Source: Bacteroidota bacterium (lineage in GTDB: Bacteria > Bacteroidota > Bacteroidia > Chitinophagales > Chitinophagaceae). From it: a stretch of DNA of 35,329 nucleotides. Positions 24,930 through 32,735 of this stretch are shown piece after piece. The position numbers and the translations under genes were made by a program. The notes under the pieces are model-generated. The model was not told the DNA's origin. It did no database searches and was given only the letters and a program-made list of their open reading frames with translations. The stretch's first letter is position 1. Every line of letters starts with the position of its first letter. Location: contig PSRI01000233.1 in NCBI GenBank assembly GCA_003175935.1, forward strand, positions 1-35,329, written 5' to 3'.

Positions 24930-26078
24930 TCATATTTTTTTCAATTTTTCTACCGCCTTTTCAAGAGTTTCCTCCTTCTTGGAGAAGCAGAATCTAAGGA
25001 CTTTATCGTCTTTTTCCTTTTTATAGAAAGCAGAAACAGGAATTGTTGCCACTCCATAATCCCTGGTTATCCGGATAGCCAGATCTTTTTCTGATTCCTG
25101 GCTAAAATGACCGTAGGATCCCAAAACAAAATAACTCCCATATGAATGGTGCATTTTGAATTTGGTTTCTTTCATCAGGTCTAAAAAATAATCACGCTTT
25201 TTCTGGAGAAATGAACCGAGGTTTAAATAGTGTTCTTCCTGCTTTAAAAACTCGCTTAGCCCTACCTGTTTGGGCGAATCACAACTAAAACAATTGAACT
25301 GGTGAACTTTTCTAAATTCCTTCATCCATTCTGCAGTAGCAATACAATAGCCCAGTTTCCATCCCGTGCAGTGATATATTTTTCCGAAAGAAAAACACAC
25401 AAAACTTCTTGCTAATAAATCAGGGTACCTAAGTATACTCTGATGCTGTAACCCGTCATAAATTAAGTGTTCATAAACTTCATCACTAACTATGAAGATT
25501 CCGGTATTCTTCACAATATCTCTCAATTGCTCCATATCTTCCATGCGTAATATGGAGCCTGTTGGATTGTGTGGTGAATTGATGATAATAGCCTTTGTAC
25601 GGGGATTCACGGCCCTGCGGACGGCATTCCAGTCGATATGGTAATCGGGATATTGTAATGGAATGAGCACGGGCTTTGCCCCGTTCACTTCCACATTGGG
25701 AATATAGCTGTCATACCCCGGTTCAAAAATGATCACTTCATCTCCCTCTCTTAAAATGGCTGTGAGTGCGGTATAGATTGCGTAAGTTCCGCCCGGAGTA
25801 ACGGTTATTTCTGATTCAGGATTTATTTTCGCCTGGTAAAGTTTCTCAATTTTCTCCGAAACCACTTCACGCAGCGGCATATAGCCATTCATGTGCACGT
25901 ATTGATTAAAACCATCTTTCATTGCGGCGTCAACCAGTTTTATCAAATCTCCGCTCATTGAAAAATCGGGGAATCCCTGACCCAGGTTTACGGCTTTATA
26001 CTCTGCAGCCATGGAACTCATTACGGTAAAAATGGTTGTTCCTACTCCGGGAAGTTTAGATTGTATGCTTGGTATCAA
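24930..26078 (-). CDS. PLP-dependent aminotransferase, methionine aminotransferase (YbdL) type
   Basis: 382 residues, class I/II fold-type I. Substrate and cofactor residues are visible: VNLGQGFPDF (30-39), TPGGTYAIY (94-102), SPHNPTG with Asn171, SDEVYEHL with Asp199 and Tyr202, and the Schiff-base Lys233 in FSFGKIYHCTGWK. The last motif is typical of methionine/kynurenine transaminases such as YbdL. It probably converts methionine and aromatic amino acids to 2-oxo acids, for example in methionine salvage. The start is TTG at 26078: no ATG precedes the SKLPGVGTTIF segment that the family needs. The gene is convergent with the secreted protein gene (61-bp gap). Confidence 0.92.
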   Translation of the reverse strand: MIPSIQSKLPGVGTTIFTVMSSMAAEYKAVNLGQGFPDFSMSGDLIKLVDAAMKDGFNQYVHMNGYMPLREVVSEKIEKLYQAKINPESEITVTPGGTYAIYTALTAILREGDEVIIFEPGYDSYIPNVEVNGAKPVLIPLQYPDYHIDWNAVRRAVNPRTKAIIINSPHNPTGSILRMEDMEQLRDIVKNTGIFIVSDEVYEHLIYDGLQHQSILRYPDLLARSFVCFSFGKIYHCTGWKLGYCIATAEWMKEFRKVHQFNCFSCDSPKQVGLSEFLKQEEHYLNLGSFLQKKRDYFLDLMKETKFKMHHSYGSYFVLGSYGHFSQESEKDLAIRITRDYGVATIPVSAFYKKEKDDKVLRFCFSKKEETLEKAVEKLKKI

Positions 26079-26100
26079 AATGAATTTTGTTTATACAAAC

Positions 26101-26108
26101 CAAATTTA
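26101..26108 (-). promoter_or_regulatory. Candidate -7 element for the aminotransferase
   Basis: Minus strand TAAATTTG is an exact TAnnTTTG, 22 bases before the TTG start. The -33 element is poor, with the nearest TTG at a 23-base spacing. Its position supports the TTG start of the gene. Confidence 0.4.
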
Positions 26109-26171
26109 TTTCTTCTTTGTTAAAGATTTTGCAACTTTATTCTCCCATTCGTAACAACTAAAAACAATCTT

Positions 26172-26582
26172 ATGCAAAGAACAGCTACAGCAGTATGGAA
26201 CGGCTCAGGCAAGGACGGTACTGGCTACCTGACCACTCAAAGCACCACCCTCAACAAAACACAATACTCATATAAGTCCAGGTTTGAAAATGGCGTTGGA
26301 ACAAATCCCGAGGAGTTAGTTGCTGCCGCGCATGCCGGATGCTTTAGTATGAAACTGAGTTTTTCTTTGAATGCAGCAGGCTTTACTGCAGAAGAAATTC
26401 ACACAGATTGTACTGTTGCCCTTGAAAATGGCGCCATTACATTTTCTCACTTAGTGTTGAAGGCAAAAGTGCCCGGAATTTCTAAGGAAAAATTTGATGA
26501 ATGTGCCGCTGATGCAAAAGCAAATTGTCCGATTTCAAAATTGCTCAATACCGAAATTAAGCTTGAGGCAACGCTTCTCTGA
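26172..26582 (+). CDS. OsmC-family peroxiredoxin
   Basis: 136 residues, the normal length for OsmC. The two redox cysteines are present: Cys57 in AAHAGCFSMKLSF and Cys119 in ANCPISKLL, with Arg37 in the position expected of the catalytic arginine. It reduces organic hydroperoxides using lipoyl/lipoamide or related dithiols and is usually induced by oxidative or osmotic stress. It is a single gene, divergent from the aminotransferase, and ends with a strong terminator. The type within the OsmC/Ohr group cannot be fixed by eye, but the length favours OsmC proper. Confidence 0.93.
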   Translation: MQRTATAVWNGSGKDGTGYLTTQSTTLNKTQYSYKSRFENGVGTNPEELVAAAHAGCFSMKLSFSLNAAGFTAEEIHTDCTVALENGAITFSHLVLKAKVPGISKEKFDECAADAKANCPISKLLNTEIKLEATLL

Positions 26583-26594
26583 TCCAACTAATTT

Positions 26595-26623
26595 TCGCCG
26601 GCTCAATGCCGGCGATTTTTTTT
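26595..26623 (+). terminator. Rho-independent terminator after osmC
   Basis: Perfect arms TCGCCGGC (26595-26602) and GCCGGCGA (26608-26615), a 5-nt loop, then eight T (26616-26623). It is 13 bases after the stop codon and the strongest terminator in the window. Confidence 0.92.
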
Positions 26624-26707
26624 CCTTTCTGCCAATTATTCATCCTGCCGTTTGTAACAATTCTAACTTTTCATCGACTCATTATCTAAATTGGCCAAAA
26701 TAACAAG

Positions 26708-27226
26708 TTGGGAAAGGATCAGTTTCAGGAAGAATTTCTTAAACTAATGAATGAACATGCCGGCATCATTCATAAGGTTTGCCGTTTGTATGCGAATTCC
26801 GAAACGGACCGTGAGGACCTTCACCAGGAAATCCTGATACAGCTCTGGAAGAGCTTTCCCAAATTTCGGGCGGAGTCCAAAATCAGCACCTGGATGTATA
26901 GAATCTCCCTCAATACTGCTATTTCCAATTTACGCATTCAGCAAAGGTCTCCGCGCATCGTAGAAACTGAGTGGGTCCCTTCGCCTGTTTTTGATCCAAA
27001 TGAATCGAATAAGGAAGCGAATTTGAAATCTATGTATGATGCCATCAGCACGCTTTCAGAAATCGAAAAAGCGGTGGTGATTCTTTACCTGGAAGAAAAG
27101 TCCTACGAAGAAATGGAAGAAATTTTGGGAATGAGCCAGGGCAACCTGAGAGTAAAAATGAATCGCATCAAAGAAAAACTTAGAAAAATAATGGTGCATT
27201 CCCAATCGGGATCATCAATGAAATAA
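26708..27226 (+). CDS. ECF-type RNA polymerase sigma factor
   Basis: 172 residues. Sigma2 region: HKVCRLYANSETDREDLHQEILIQLWKS and STWMYRISLNTAISNLR. Sigma4 region (about 105-160): LSEIEKAVVILYLEEKSYEEMEEILGMSQGNLRVKMNRIKEKL, a helix-turn-helix that reads the -35 element. The TTG at 26708 is used because the ATG at 26747 would remove the first helix and a stop precedes the TTG; an ATT at 26690 cannot be excluded. It is the first gene of a likely three-gene operon, followed 21 bp later by a membrane protein that may be its anti-sigma factor and then by a TraB/GumN gene. Confidence 0.93.
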   Translation: MGKDQFQEEFLKLMNEHAGIIHKVCRLYANSETDREDLHQEILIQLWKSFPKFRAESKISTWMYRISLNTAISNLRIQQRSPRIVETEWVPSPVFDPNESNKEANLKSMYDAISTLSEIEKAVVILYLEEKSYEEMEEILGMSQGNLRVKMNRIKEKLRKIMVHSQSGSSMK

Positions 27227-27247
27227 TAAACCACACAATCTTGTTGT

Positions 27248-27859
27248 ATGGAGCTTGAAATATTGAAACAAATTTGGGATGAGGCTGACGAAAGCAGCAC
27301 TACAAAATATGATCGTGAAAAGTTATGGTTTCTTGCCAGTCAAAAATCGAATGATCTCATCAACAAAATGAAGAGAAATCTTTTTGTAGAGCTTACGCTG
27401 GTGATCATTTCATTTTGTTCAGTGGCTGTCTATTATTTTATTGCCTTTCATGGTGCGCTTAGTGAAGTAAGCTGGGTTTATATGACCCTGTGCGCATTTT
27501 TTATTGTTTACTTCATTGTTAAGTATCGATTGCTCCAAAAAATGCAATGCTTCACCTGCCAGGTAAAAAGTCATCTTGAAACTCAGCTTGTCCATCTTCA
27601 AAAACTGGTTCGATTTTACCTCATTTCCGGAACTGCAATGATTCCTATTTTATTGATTTTCTTTTTCTGGTTGCTGAGAGAAAAACAATTATATATAAAC
27701 ATGATGAGCAGAGAACAAATCGCCTACTTTATAATTTACACTACCGTCATTACCATTTTCATGTGGTTTATAAACAAATGGTGGGTGAACAAACTCTATG
27801 GACGGCATATACAAAGGTTGAGAAGCATGTTAAAGGAAATGAGCGAAGAAAATATGTGA
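27248..27859 (+). CDS. Four-helix membrane protein, candidate anti-sigma factor
   Basis: 203 residues. The first about 45 residues are soluble and acidic (MELEILKQIWDEADESS), followed by four hydrophobic helices (around 46-64, 72-90, 125-143 and 160-178) and a basic C-terminal helix. It has no zinc-binding HxxxCxxC anti-sigma motif. Position directly after an ECF sigma factor, and a cytosolic N-terminus before the membrane, suggest it restrains that sigma factor, but this is inference from context. Stop-to-start spacing is 21 bp to the sigma gene and 24 bp to the TraB/GumN gene. Confidence 0.7.
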   Translation: MELEILKQIWDEADESSTTKYDREKLWFLASQKSNDLINKMKRNLFVELTLVIISFCSVAVYYFIAFHGALSEVSWVYMTLCAFFIVYFIVKYRLLQKMQCFTCQVKSHLETQLVHLQKLVRFYLISGTAMIPILLIFFFWLLREKQLYINMMSREQIAYFIIYTTVITIFMWFINKWWVNKLYGRHIQRLRSMLKEMSEENM

Positions 27860-27883
27860 TAGATTTGTAGCAGAATTTACGTT

Positions 27884-28762
27884 ATGAAATACCTTTTCGC
27901 TTTTTTGCTGGCCTACTCCCTTCAATTCTATTTTGCAGAAAACTCCTACTCACAAACATCCAATCCCGACGGTGCCTTACTGTGGGAAATTTCCGGTAAT
28001 GGTCTTTCGCAGCCTTCCTATTTATATGGCACCATTCACATGGTTTGCGCTAGCGATTTTAAAATAAGTAATACACTCAAAGAGAAATTCTCATCTGCAT
28101 CAAAAATTTACCTGGAGCTTGATATGGATGAGCCTGGAATAGACATGAAAATGCTTCAGCTTTCTATAATGAAGGACCGCAAATTGAATCAGATATTCAA
28201 TGAAAAAGATTACGCAAAACTCAACGACTATTTCCGTGATAGTGTTGGAATGCCACTTACCCTCTTCCAGGGAATGAAACCATTTGTATTGCTGAGTATG
28301 ATCTCAATGAAAGCAATGCCCTGCGAGAACCAGGAATCGTATGAATTGAATTTTGTAAAAATGTCCAAAGCGCAGCATAAGGAAATGCTGGGTTTGGAAA
28401 CCATGGAAGACCAGATAAAAGTATTTGATGATATGCCTGACAGTGTGCAGGTGCAAATGGTAATGTCGGCAATCAATGAAGTAGACGAACAAAGAGTCGA
28501 GTTTGCGAAAATGACCAATTATTATGTTCATCAAAACCTGGATTCGCTTTACAGGTTGATTGTAAACAGTCCGGATATCGCCGGCTCCGAAGACGCTCTT
28601 TTATACAATCGAAATAGGAATTGGATCCCGGTAATGAAGAACGCTATGAAATCGGGGCCCATTTTCTTTGCCGTGGGCGCTGGACACTTGGGTGGCCCGA
28701 AGGGGGTAATTAATCTGTTAAAAGCTGAGGGGTTTACTGTTAAAGCAGTCGCTCAAAATTGA
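27884..28762 (+). CDS. TraB/GumN family protein, exported
   Basis: 292 residues with a signal peptide (FAFLLAYSLQFYFAENSYS). Family motifs are LLWEISGNGLSQPSYLYGTIHM near the N-terminus, the ELDMDEPG strand, and the C-terminal FFAVGAGHLGGPKGVI. The GxxH-like pair (GTIH and GAGH) is the hallmark of the TraB/GumN/TIKI group, which is proposed to be metal-dependent peptidases; catalytic function in bacteria is mostly untested. It is probably periplasmic. It lies 24 bp after the candidate anti-sigma gene, so it probably belongs to the sigma operon. Confidence 0.9.
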   Translation: MKYLFAFLLAYSLQFYFAENSYSQTSNPDGALLWEISGNGLSQPSYLYGTIHMVCASDFKISNTLKEKFSSASKIYLELDMDEPGIDMKMLQLSIMKDRKLNQIFNEKDYAKLNDYFRDSVGMPLTLFQGMKPFVLLSMISMKAMPCENQESYELNFVKMSKAQHKEMLGLETMEDQIKVFDDMPDSVQVQMVMSAINEVDEQRVEFAKMTNYYVHQNLDSLYRLIVNSPDIAGSEDALLYNRNRNWIPVMKNAMKSGPIFFAVGAGHLGGPKGVINLLKAEGFTVKAVAQN

Positions 28763-28840
28763 TTTCGACCTCATCCAAAAAATAATCCTTGGAAAAGTCC
28801 GTTCAGGTTAGCTGGGATTAATCTGCCCTGGTTGCTATCT

Positions 28841-29428
28841 ATGAAATATTCTGTTTTGATCGCCCTGATCAATTTGGTTTTCGGAAGGCTGACTGCTCAG
28901 CCAGATAGTGCATTTCTGAAAACGCTTAAGGATGTTATAAGGGAAATTCAGCCCGAATCCACAATTTATTATTCGGACCTTCCATTTGAAGATTTTGAAA
29001 ATGGGTTTAAGGATACTAAACGAAAAATTTATTTTTACTTTGACCCTAAAGAACATATTCATCTTTCACATAAAGAAAAGGTAGAAATTATATCCGGACT
29101 CAAAGCCGCCCAAAATTCTAGTTTACCAGATTCATTGATCATAAATTCAAAAAGAATCCCAAGAGATTCTCTCGAAAATTATACATACAAATTAAATCTT
29201 CGTGCTGCTTATTCAATAGCTACAGTAACAGAGGCGAAATACGCACTTTATGTTAGAAGATTTTGGGGGTTTTCATTTTCATTACCCATCTACTTAAGGA
29301 ATAAAAGCCTAATGGCTTTTTATTTCTCATATTATGACAACTCAGGAGGAGCATCTTGGATTACGGTCCGAAAGAAAGATGGGGAAAAATGGATTAGAAT
29401 CGGTGGATTGTCACTCGGGGCTTGGTAA
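28841..29428 (+). CDS. Exported protein of unknown function, first tandem copy
   Basis: 195 residues from the ATG at 28841; a TTG three codons upstream also stays open. A short signal peptide (MKYSVLIALINLVFGRLTAQ) precedes the mature domain. It has a conserved-looking core YSDLPFEDFENGF, then a C-terminal beta-rich block (LYVRRFWGFSFSLPIYLRNK and SWITVRKKDGEKWIRIGG). No family is recognised. It forms a tandem pair with the next gene: the two proteins are the same length, align without gaps, and share about 114 of 198 positions by eye (about 58 percent) when the three-codon upstream extension is included. It lies 78 bp after the TraB/GumN gene, so shared regulation with the sigma operon is possible but unproven. 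Confidence 0.75.
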   Translation: MKYSVLIALINLVFGRLTAQPDSAFLKTLKDVIREIQPESTIYYSDLPFEDFENGFKDTKRKIYFYFDPKEHIHLSHKEKVEIISGLKAAQNSSLPDSLIINSKRIPRDSLENYTYKLNLRAAYSIATVTEAKYALYVRRFWGFSFSLPIYLRNKSLMAFYFSYYDNSGGASWITVRKKDGEKWIRIGGLSLGAW

Positions 29429-29497
29429 ATAACTTACCAAACAGGAAAAGTCGTTTCTAATCATACTATTCAATTCAAAATAACGAGGTTGCTATCT

Positions 29498-30085
29498 ATG
29501 AAATATTTTGTTTTGATCGCCCTGATCAATTTCGGAATTGGAAATCTGAATGCTCAATCAGATACTGCATTTTTAAAGGTGCTTGAGGCAAGGATAAAGG
29601 AAATTCAGCCTGAGTACACAGTAAATTACTCTGACCTGCCCTTTGACGATTTTGAACAAATATTTCCGAACGAAAAGTTGAGGCTTCGTTTCACTGATGG
29701 TCAAAAGGAATATATTCATCTTACCAATAATGAAAAAAGTAAAATTATCTCTAAGCTCAAATCAGCCTTAAAATTGAGGTTACCTGATTCTCTCCTAAAT
29801 AACTCAAAAAGATTTTTAAGAGACTCAATCGCAGATCATGTGGAAAAATTAAATAAGCAGGTCAGTGATTCAATCGCTAAGCAAAGGAACTTGAATTACT
29901 CAATTTATGTTAGAAGGTATTGGAGTTTCTCATTTTCATTACCTATCTACTTAAGGAATAAGACCGTAATGGTTTTTTACTACTCTTATTATGATACCTC
30001 AAGCGGAATGTCATGGCTCGAAGTTCGAATGAAATCAGGGGCTAAGTGGACAAGAGCAGGGGGGATGTTTCTCGCGGCATGGTAA
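29498..30085 (+). CDS. Exported protein of unknown function, second tandem copy
   Basis: 195 residues, the duplicate of the preceding gene. The signal peptide is MKYFVLIALINFGIGNLNAQ. The N-terminal end (AFLK..L....KEIQPE) and C-terminal end (FSFSLPIYLRNK) are nearly identical to the first copy. The middle differs most (residues near 60-95 and 120-140). Both copies keep the DSLxxNSKR-like and KLN patches. Retention of the reading frame in both copies suggests both are used. No function can be assigned. Confidence 0.75.
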   Translation: MKYFVLIALINFGIGNLNAQSDTAFLKVLEARIKEIQPEYTVNYSDLPFDDFEQIFPNEKLRLRFTDGQKEYIHLTNNEKSKIISKLKSALKLRLPDSLLNNSKRFLRDSIADHVEKLNKQVSDSIAKQRNLNYSIYVRRYWSFSFSLPIYLRNKTVMVFYYSYYDTSSGMSWLEVRMKSGAKWTRAGGMFLAAW

Positions 30086-30180
30086 ATTCAAAGAGTCATC
30101 AACGGTGGTATTGATTTTCAATGGTGTTATAACAAAATGGTAAGATTCATTTTCATGAACCACAAACGCCTGTTTCTTGT

Positions 30181-30188
30181 TATCTTTG
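30181..30188 (+). promoter_or_regulatory. -7 element for the Nfu gene
   Basis: TATCTTTG, an exact TAnnTTTG, 20 bases before the ATG of the Nfu gene. The same octamer precedes the saccharopine dehydrogenase-like gene. No clear TTTG at -33. Confidence 0.5.
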
Positions 30189-30208
30189 CAGACTAAATCT
30201 CAGAACAC

Positions 30209-30805
30209 ATGATCAAGACAGGCAATCCAGTGATCAGCATTTATACGGAAATGACGCCGAACCCGGAAACTATGAAGTTTGTGGCTAACAAGCTTTTATA
30301 CCCGGGCAAAAGCATTGATTTTCCGGATGTAGAGAGTGCAAAGCCGTCTCCTCTGGCCCAGGAAATATTTGGTTTCCCCTTTGTAAAGGCCGTTTTTATC
30401 GCGAGCAATTTCATTACGCTCACCAAAACAGCTGAAACAGAATGGCAGGATGTAATTCCAACCATTCGCCAGTTCCTGAAAGAATATTTGGAGGAAGGTA
30501 AGGTGGTAATCAATGAAGAGGAAGTTGCTACCATTAAGATGGAAGCCACCAATGATGTTGCTGCTGATGACGATGATGTTGTAAAACGCATCAAGGAACT
30601 GCTCGACAATTATGTAAAACCAGCTGTTGAAATGGATGGTGGAGCCATACAGTTCAGGAGCTACGATCATGGTGTTGTAAATCTGATGTTGCAGGGTTCA
30701 TGCTCCGGATGTCCTTCTTCCATGATTACACTGAAAGCAGGTATTGAAGGAATGATGAAGAGAATGATTCCTGAAGTGAAAGAAGTTGTGGCCGAATCAG
30801 AATAA
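30209..30805 (+). CDS. NifU/Nfu-family iron-sulfur cluster carrier
   Basis: 198 residues. The Nfu N-terminal domain covers about residues 8-90 (ISIYTEMTPNPETMKFVANK, YPGKSIDF and FPFVKAVFIASNFITLTK). The C-terminal NifU domain follows: IKELLDNYVKPAVEMDGGAI, then CSGCPSSMITLKAGIE with the cluster-binding CxxC. It accepts a [4Fe-4S] cluster from the SUF system and passes it to target enzymes in the cytosol. It is a single gene with its own -7 element and a hairpin terminator; the suf genes are not in the window. Confidence 0.94.
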   Translation: MIKTGNPVISIYTEMTPNPETMKFVANKLLYPGKSIDFPDVESAKPSPLAQEIFGFPFVKAVFIASNFITLTKTAETEWQDVIPTIRQFLKEYLEEGKVVINEEEVATIKMEATNDVAADDDDVVKRIKELLDNYVKPAVEMDGGAIQFRSYDHGVVNLMLQGSCSGCPSSMITLKAGIEGMMKRMIPEVKEVVAESE

Positions 30806-30828
30806 TTCAAAGCATCTTAATAAAGACT

Positions 30829-30852
30829 AAAGGGCCTCATAGGCCCTTTTTT
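30829..30852. terminator. Terminator between convergent genes
   Basis: Arms AAAGGGCC (30829-30836) and GGCCCTTT (30842-30849) with a 5-nt loop and a T run to 30852. It is a strong terminator for the Nfu gene. It touches the stop of the minus-strand gene, so it may also act, more weakly, on that side. Confidence 0.88.
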
Positions 30853-30853
30853 A

Positions 30854-31981
30854 TTAATATTCTTTCTTAATCCAGTTCACATTTCGCTTCTGCAAATAAT
30901 TGATGATATAATCGAAGCAGTCTTTCTTATTACCAACAAGTTCCGGAGGGAATACTCCTTTCTCTTTAAATAATCCATCTGCAAACATATTCACAGCAGC
31001 CGTACAGGTATAACCTGTTGTGCGTGCCATAGAAGAAGTTTTCGTGCCCGCATCATATCGATCCAGTATGGAATATTCTGCAGTAAATGGTTTATTGTTT
31101 TTCTTTCCTCTCACAATCACTTTCATTACTGTAAATTCCTCTTCCTCTTCACCCAGTTTCCATTCCTTGAATAAAATCTTCGAACTAAATGCCCTGGGTG
31201 AGATGCTTGCATTATTGATGGTGATGGGAGTTTCGTCAAAAAACCCGCTGCGCTGCAAAGCAATTATCAGTTCAACATGTCCGGGATAACGCAAAGTTTT
31301 TTCCTTCATGTTGGGAATATGTTTCATGGTAAAAATGATGGAACGCAGTCCATCAGTATTGAAAGCCTCCAGAGTTCCAACACCATCGAACTCCATCAAT
31401 TCAGTGTCACTAAGTGCTGGCTTTGTAACGATATGTCCGTTTTCAACATAACGGGCAGGACGGGTATATTCTTCAATTACATCAATAGGTGAAAATGGAG
31501 CTTTGTATTCGAATGGTTTCTTTCTGTTCTTTGGGAGTCCGCCCACATAGCATTCAAAATTTTCAATTTGCAATTCTTCGTTGTACCTACCCAAAACCAA
31601 ATTGCTTATACCCGGAGCAACGCCGCAGTCAACAATTGCAGTGACATTTTTTTGTTTGGCAAGAGCGTCCAGCTCTAATGCGTCTTCAGGAAAAAAAGAT
31701 ATGTCGACTACATTTTTTCCGGATTCAATAACTGCTTTAAGTGTATTAAATCCCATAAACCCAGGAACGGCCGTAACGATTATATCGTAGGGCTTCAGTA
31801 AATCCGGATACGATTTATAATCCGACAAATCTTGTTTCAGAGTTTTGATTTTCGGAAATGCTGCAGACAAACTTTTCAAAGCATTTTCGCTAAGGTCGAT
31901 TGATGTAACATCAAATCTGCTGGAAAGATCGATTGCCATGGCACGGCCAACCATACCCGCACCTAATACTGCAATTTGCAT
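30854..31981 (-). CDS. Saccharopine dehydrogenase-like NAD(P)-dependent oxidoreductase
   Basis: 375 residues from the ATG at 31981. The open frame extends to 32080, but a -7 promoter element lies inside that extension and the Rossmann strand starts right at this Met (MQIAVLGAGMVGRAMAIDL, GxGxxG). The stretch VDCGVAPGISNLVLG and the C-terminal IIFTMKHIPNMKEKTLRYPGH fit the saccharopine dehydrogenase/reductase family, as in carboxynorspermidine or lysine-type enzymes. The substrate cannot be told from the sequence. It is divergent from pnuC, with 100 bases between the starts. Confidence 0.85.
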   Translation of the reverse strand: MQIAVLGAGMVGRAMAIDLSSRFDVTSIDLSENALKSLSAAFPKIKTLKQDLSDYKSYPDLLKPYDIIVTAVPGFMGFNTLKAVIESGKNVVDISFFPEDALELDALAKQKNVTAIVDCGVAPGISNLVLGRYNEELQIENFECYVGGLPKNRKKPFEYKAPFSPIDVIEEYTRPARYVENGHIVTKPALSDTELMEFDGVGTLEAFNTDGLRSIIFTMKHIPNMKEKTLRYPGHVELIIALQRSGFFDETPITINNASISPRAFSSKILFKEWKLGEEEEEFTVMKVIVRGKKNNKPFTAEYSILDRYDAGTKTSSMARTTGYTCTAAVNMFADGLFKEKGVFPPELVGNKKDCFDYIINYLQKRNVNWIKKEY

Positions 31982-32000
31982 AAGAGAATATTTTGAGGCG

Positions 32001-32008
32001 CAAAGATA
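32001..32008 (-). promoter_or_regulatory. -7 element for the saccharopine dehydrogenase-like gene
   Basis: Minus strand TATCTTTG, an exact TAnnTTTG, 19 bases before the ATG at 31981. It lies within the longer open frame and so supports the shorter start. Confidence 0.5.
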
Positions 32009-32081
32009 TTGTCTTTTATGTGGGAACCCAGAAACCCTTTTTGAAGAATAAAACTCTTTTCTTTGCAATTCAACCACCAAA

Positions 32082-32735
32082 ATGAATCTTCCTGAAATCT
32101 ACCATCAGGTCATTGATAATCTCAGGCAGACTGGCATCCTGGAATATTTGGCTGTTATTTCAGGAATTGCAAGTGTTTGGTATAGCAGGAAGGAAGATAT
32201 TCTTGTTTATCCTGTCGGACTCGTTAGCACTACGATTTACATTTACCTAAGCGCAAAGGAGCATTTGTATGGTGAAGCCAGTGTAAATTTTTACTATACA
32301 GTCATGAGTATTTATGGCTGGATTCTCTGGGCTAAAATAGATGCACAAAAGCAACATGTTGTCCAAATAACTTACTCTACAAAAAAAGATTGGATTAATC
32401 AATTATCGTTTTTCCTTTTCTTCTACATCTCCCTTTATTTAATTCTCTCCTACCTTAAAAAACAATTTGCGCCAGCTGCAATTCCCTGGGCAGATGCATT
32501 TGCAAGTGCAACCGCGTATACAGGAATGTGGCTCATGGCTAAGAAAAAGGTGGAAAGCTGGTACTGGTGGATCGCAACCAATTTCGCGAGTATTCCTCTT
32601 TATTTCGTCAAGCATTTTGCCTTAACCAGTATATTTTACCTGATACTTTTGATTATGGCTTTTTGGGGACTAACTGAATGGATGCGTAAGGCAAGACTCA
32701 ATGAAAAAAATAAAAGAAATGTTGGTATTGCATGA
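32082..32735 (+). CDS. pnuC: Nicotinamide riboside transporter PnuC
   Basis: 217 residues with six to seven membrane helices. Family signatures are LEYLAVISGIASVWYSRKEDILVYPVGLVST, in which the helix-1/2 region and KEDILVYP are typical, then FYYTVMSIYGWILW and the Trp-rich KVESWYWWIATNFASIPLYF. PnuC facilitates uptake of nicotinamide riboside, trapped inside by phosphorylation. The downstream gene, overlapping by four bases (ATGA at 32732-32735), encodes the matching kinase, which makes the NR substrate assignment much stronger than for PnuC homologues that take thiamine or riboflavin. No riboswitch is seen upstream. Confidence 0.93.
   Translation: MNLPEIYHQVIDNLRQTGILEYLAVISGIASVWYSRKEDILVYPVGLVSTTIYIYLSAKEHLYGEASVNFYYTVMSIYGWILWAKIDAQKQHVVQITYSTKKDWINQLSFFLFFYISLYLILSYLKKQFAPAAIPWADAFASATAYTGMWLMAKKKVESWYWWIATNFASIPLYFVKHFALTSIFYLILLIMAFWGLTEWMRKARLNEKNKRNVGIA

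Larger units (their letters stand above)
28791..30085 (+). repeat. Tandem duplication of about 655 bp
   Basis: The shared start context GGTTGCTATCT lies directly before each ATG (28830-28840 and 29487-29497), and GGAAAAGTC occurs 41-45 bases further upstream in both (28791-28799 and 29444-29452). The offset is 653-657 bp. The duplicated unit therefore includes some 50 bases of leader as well as the gene. Confidence 0.8.
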
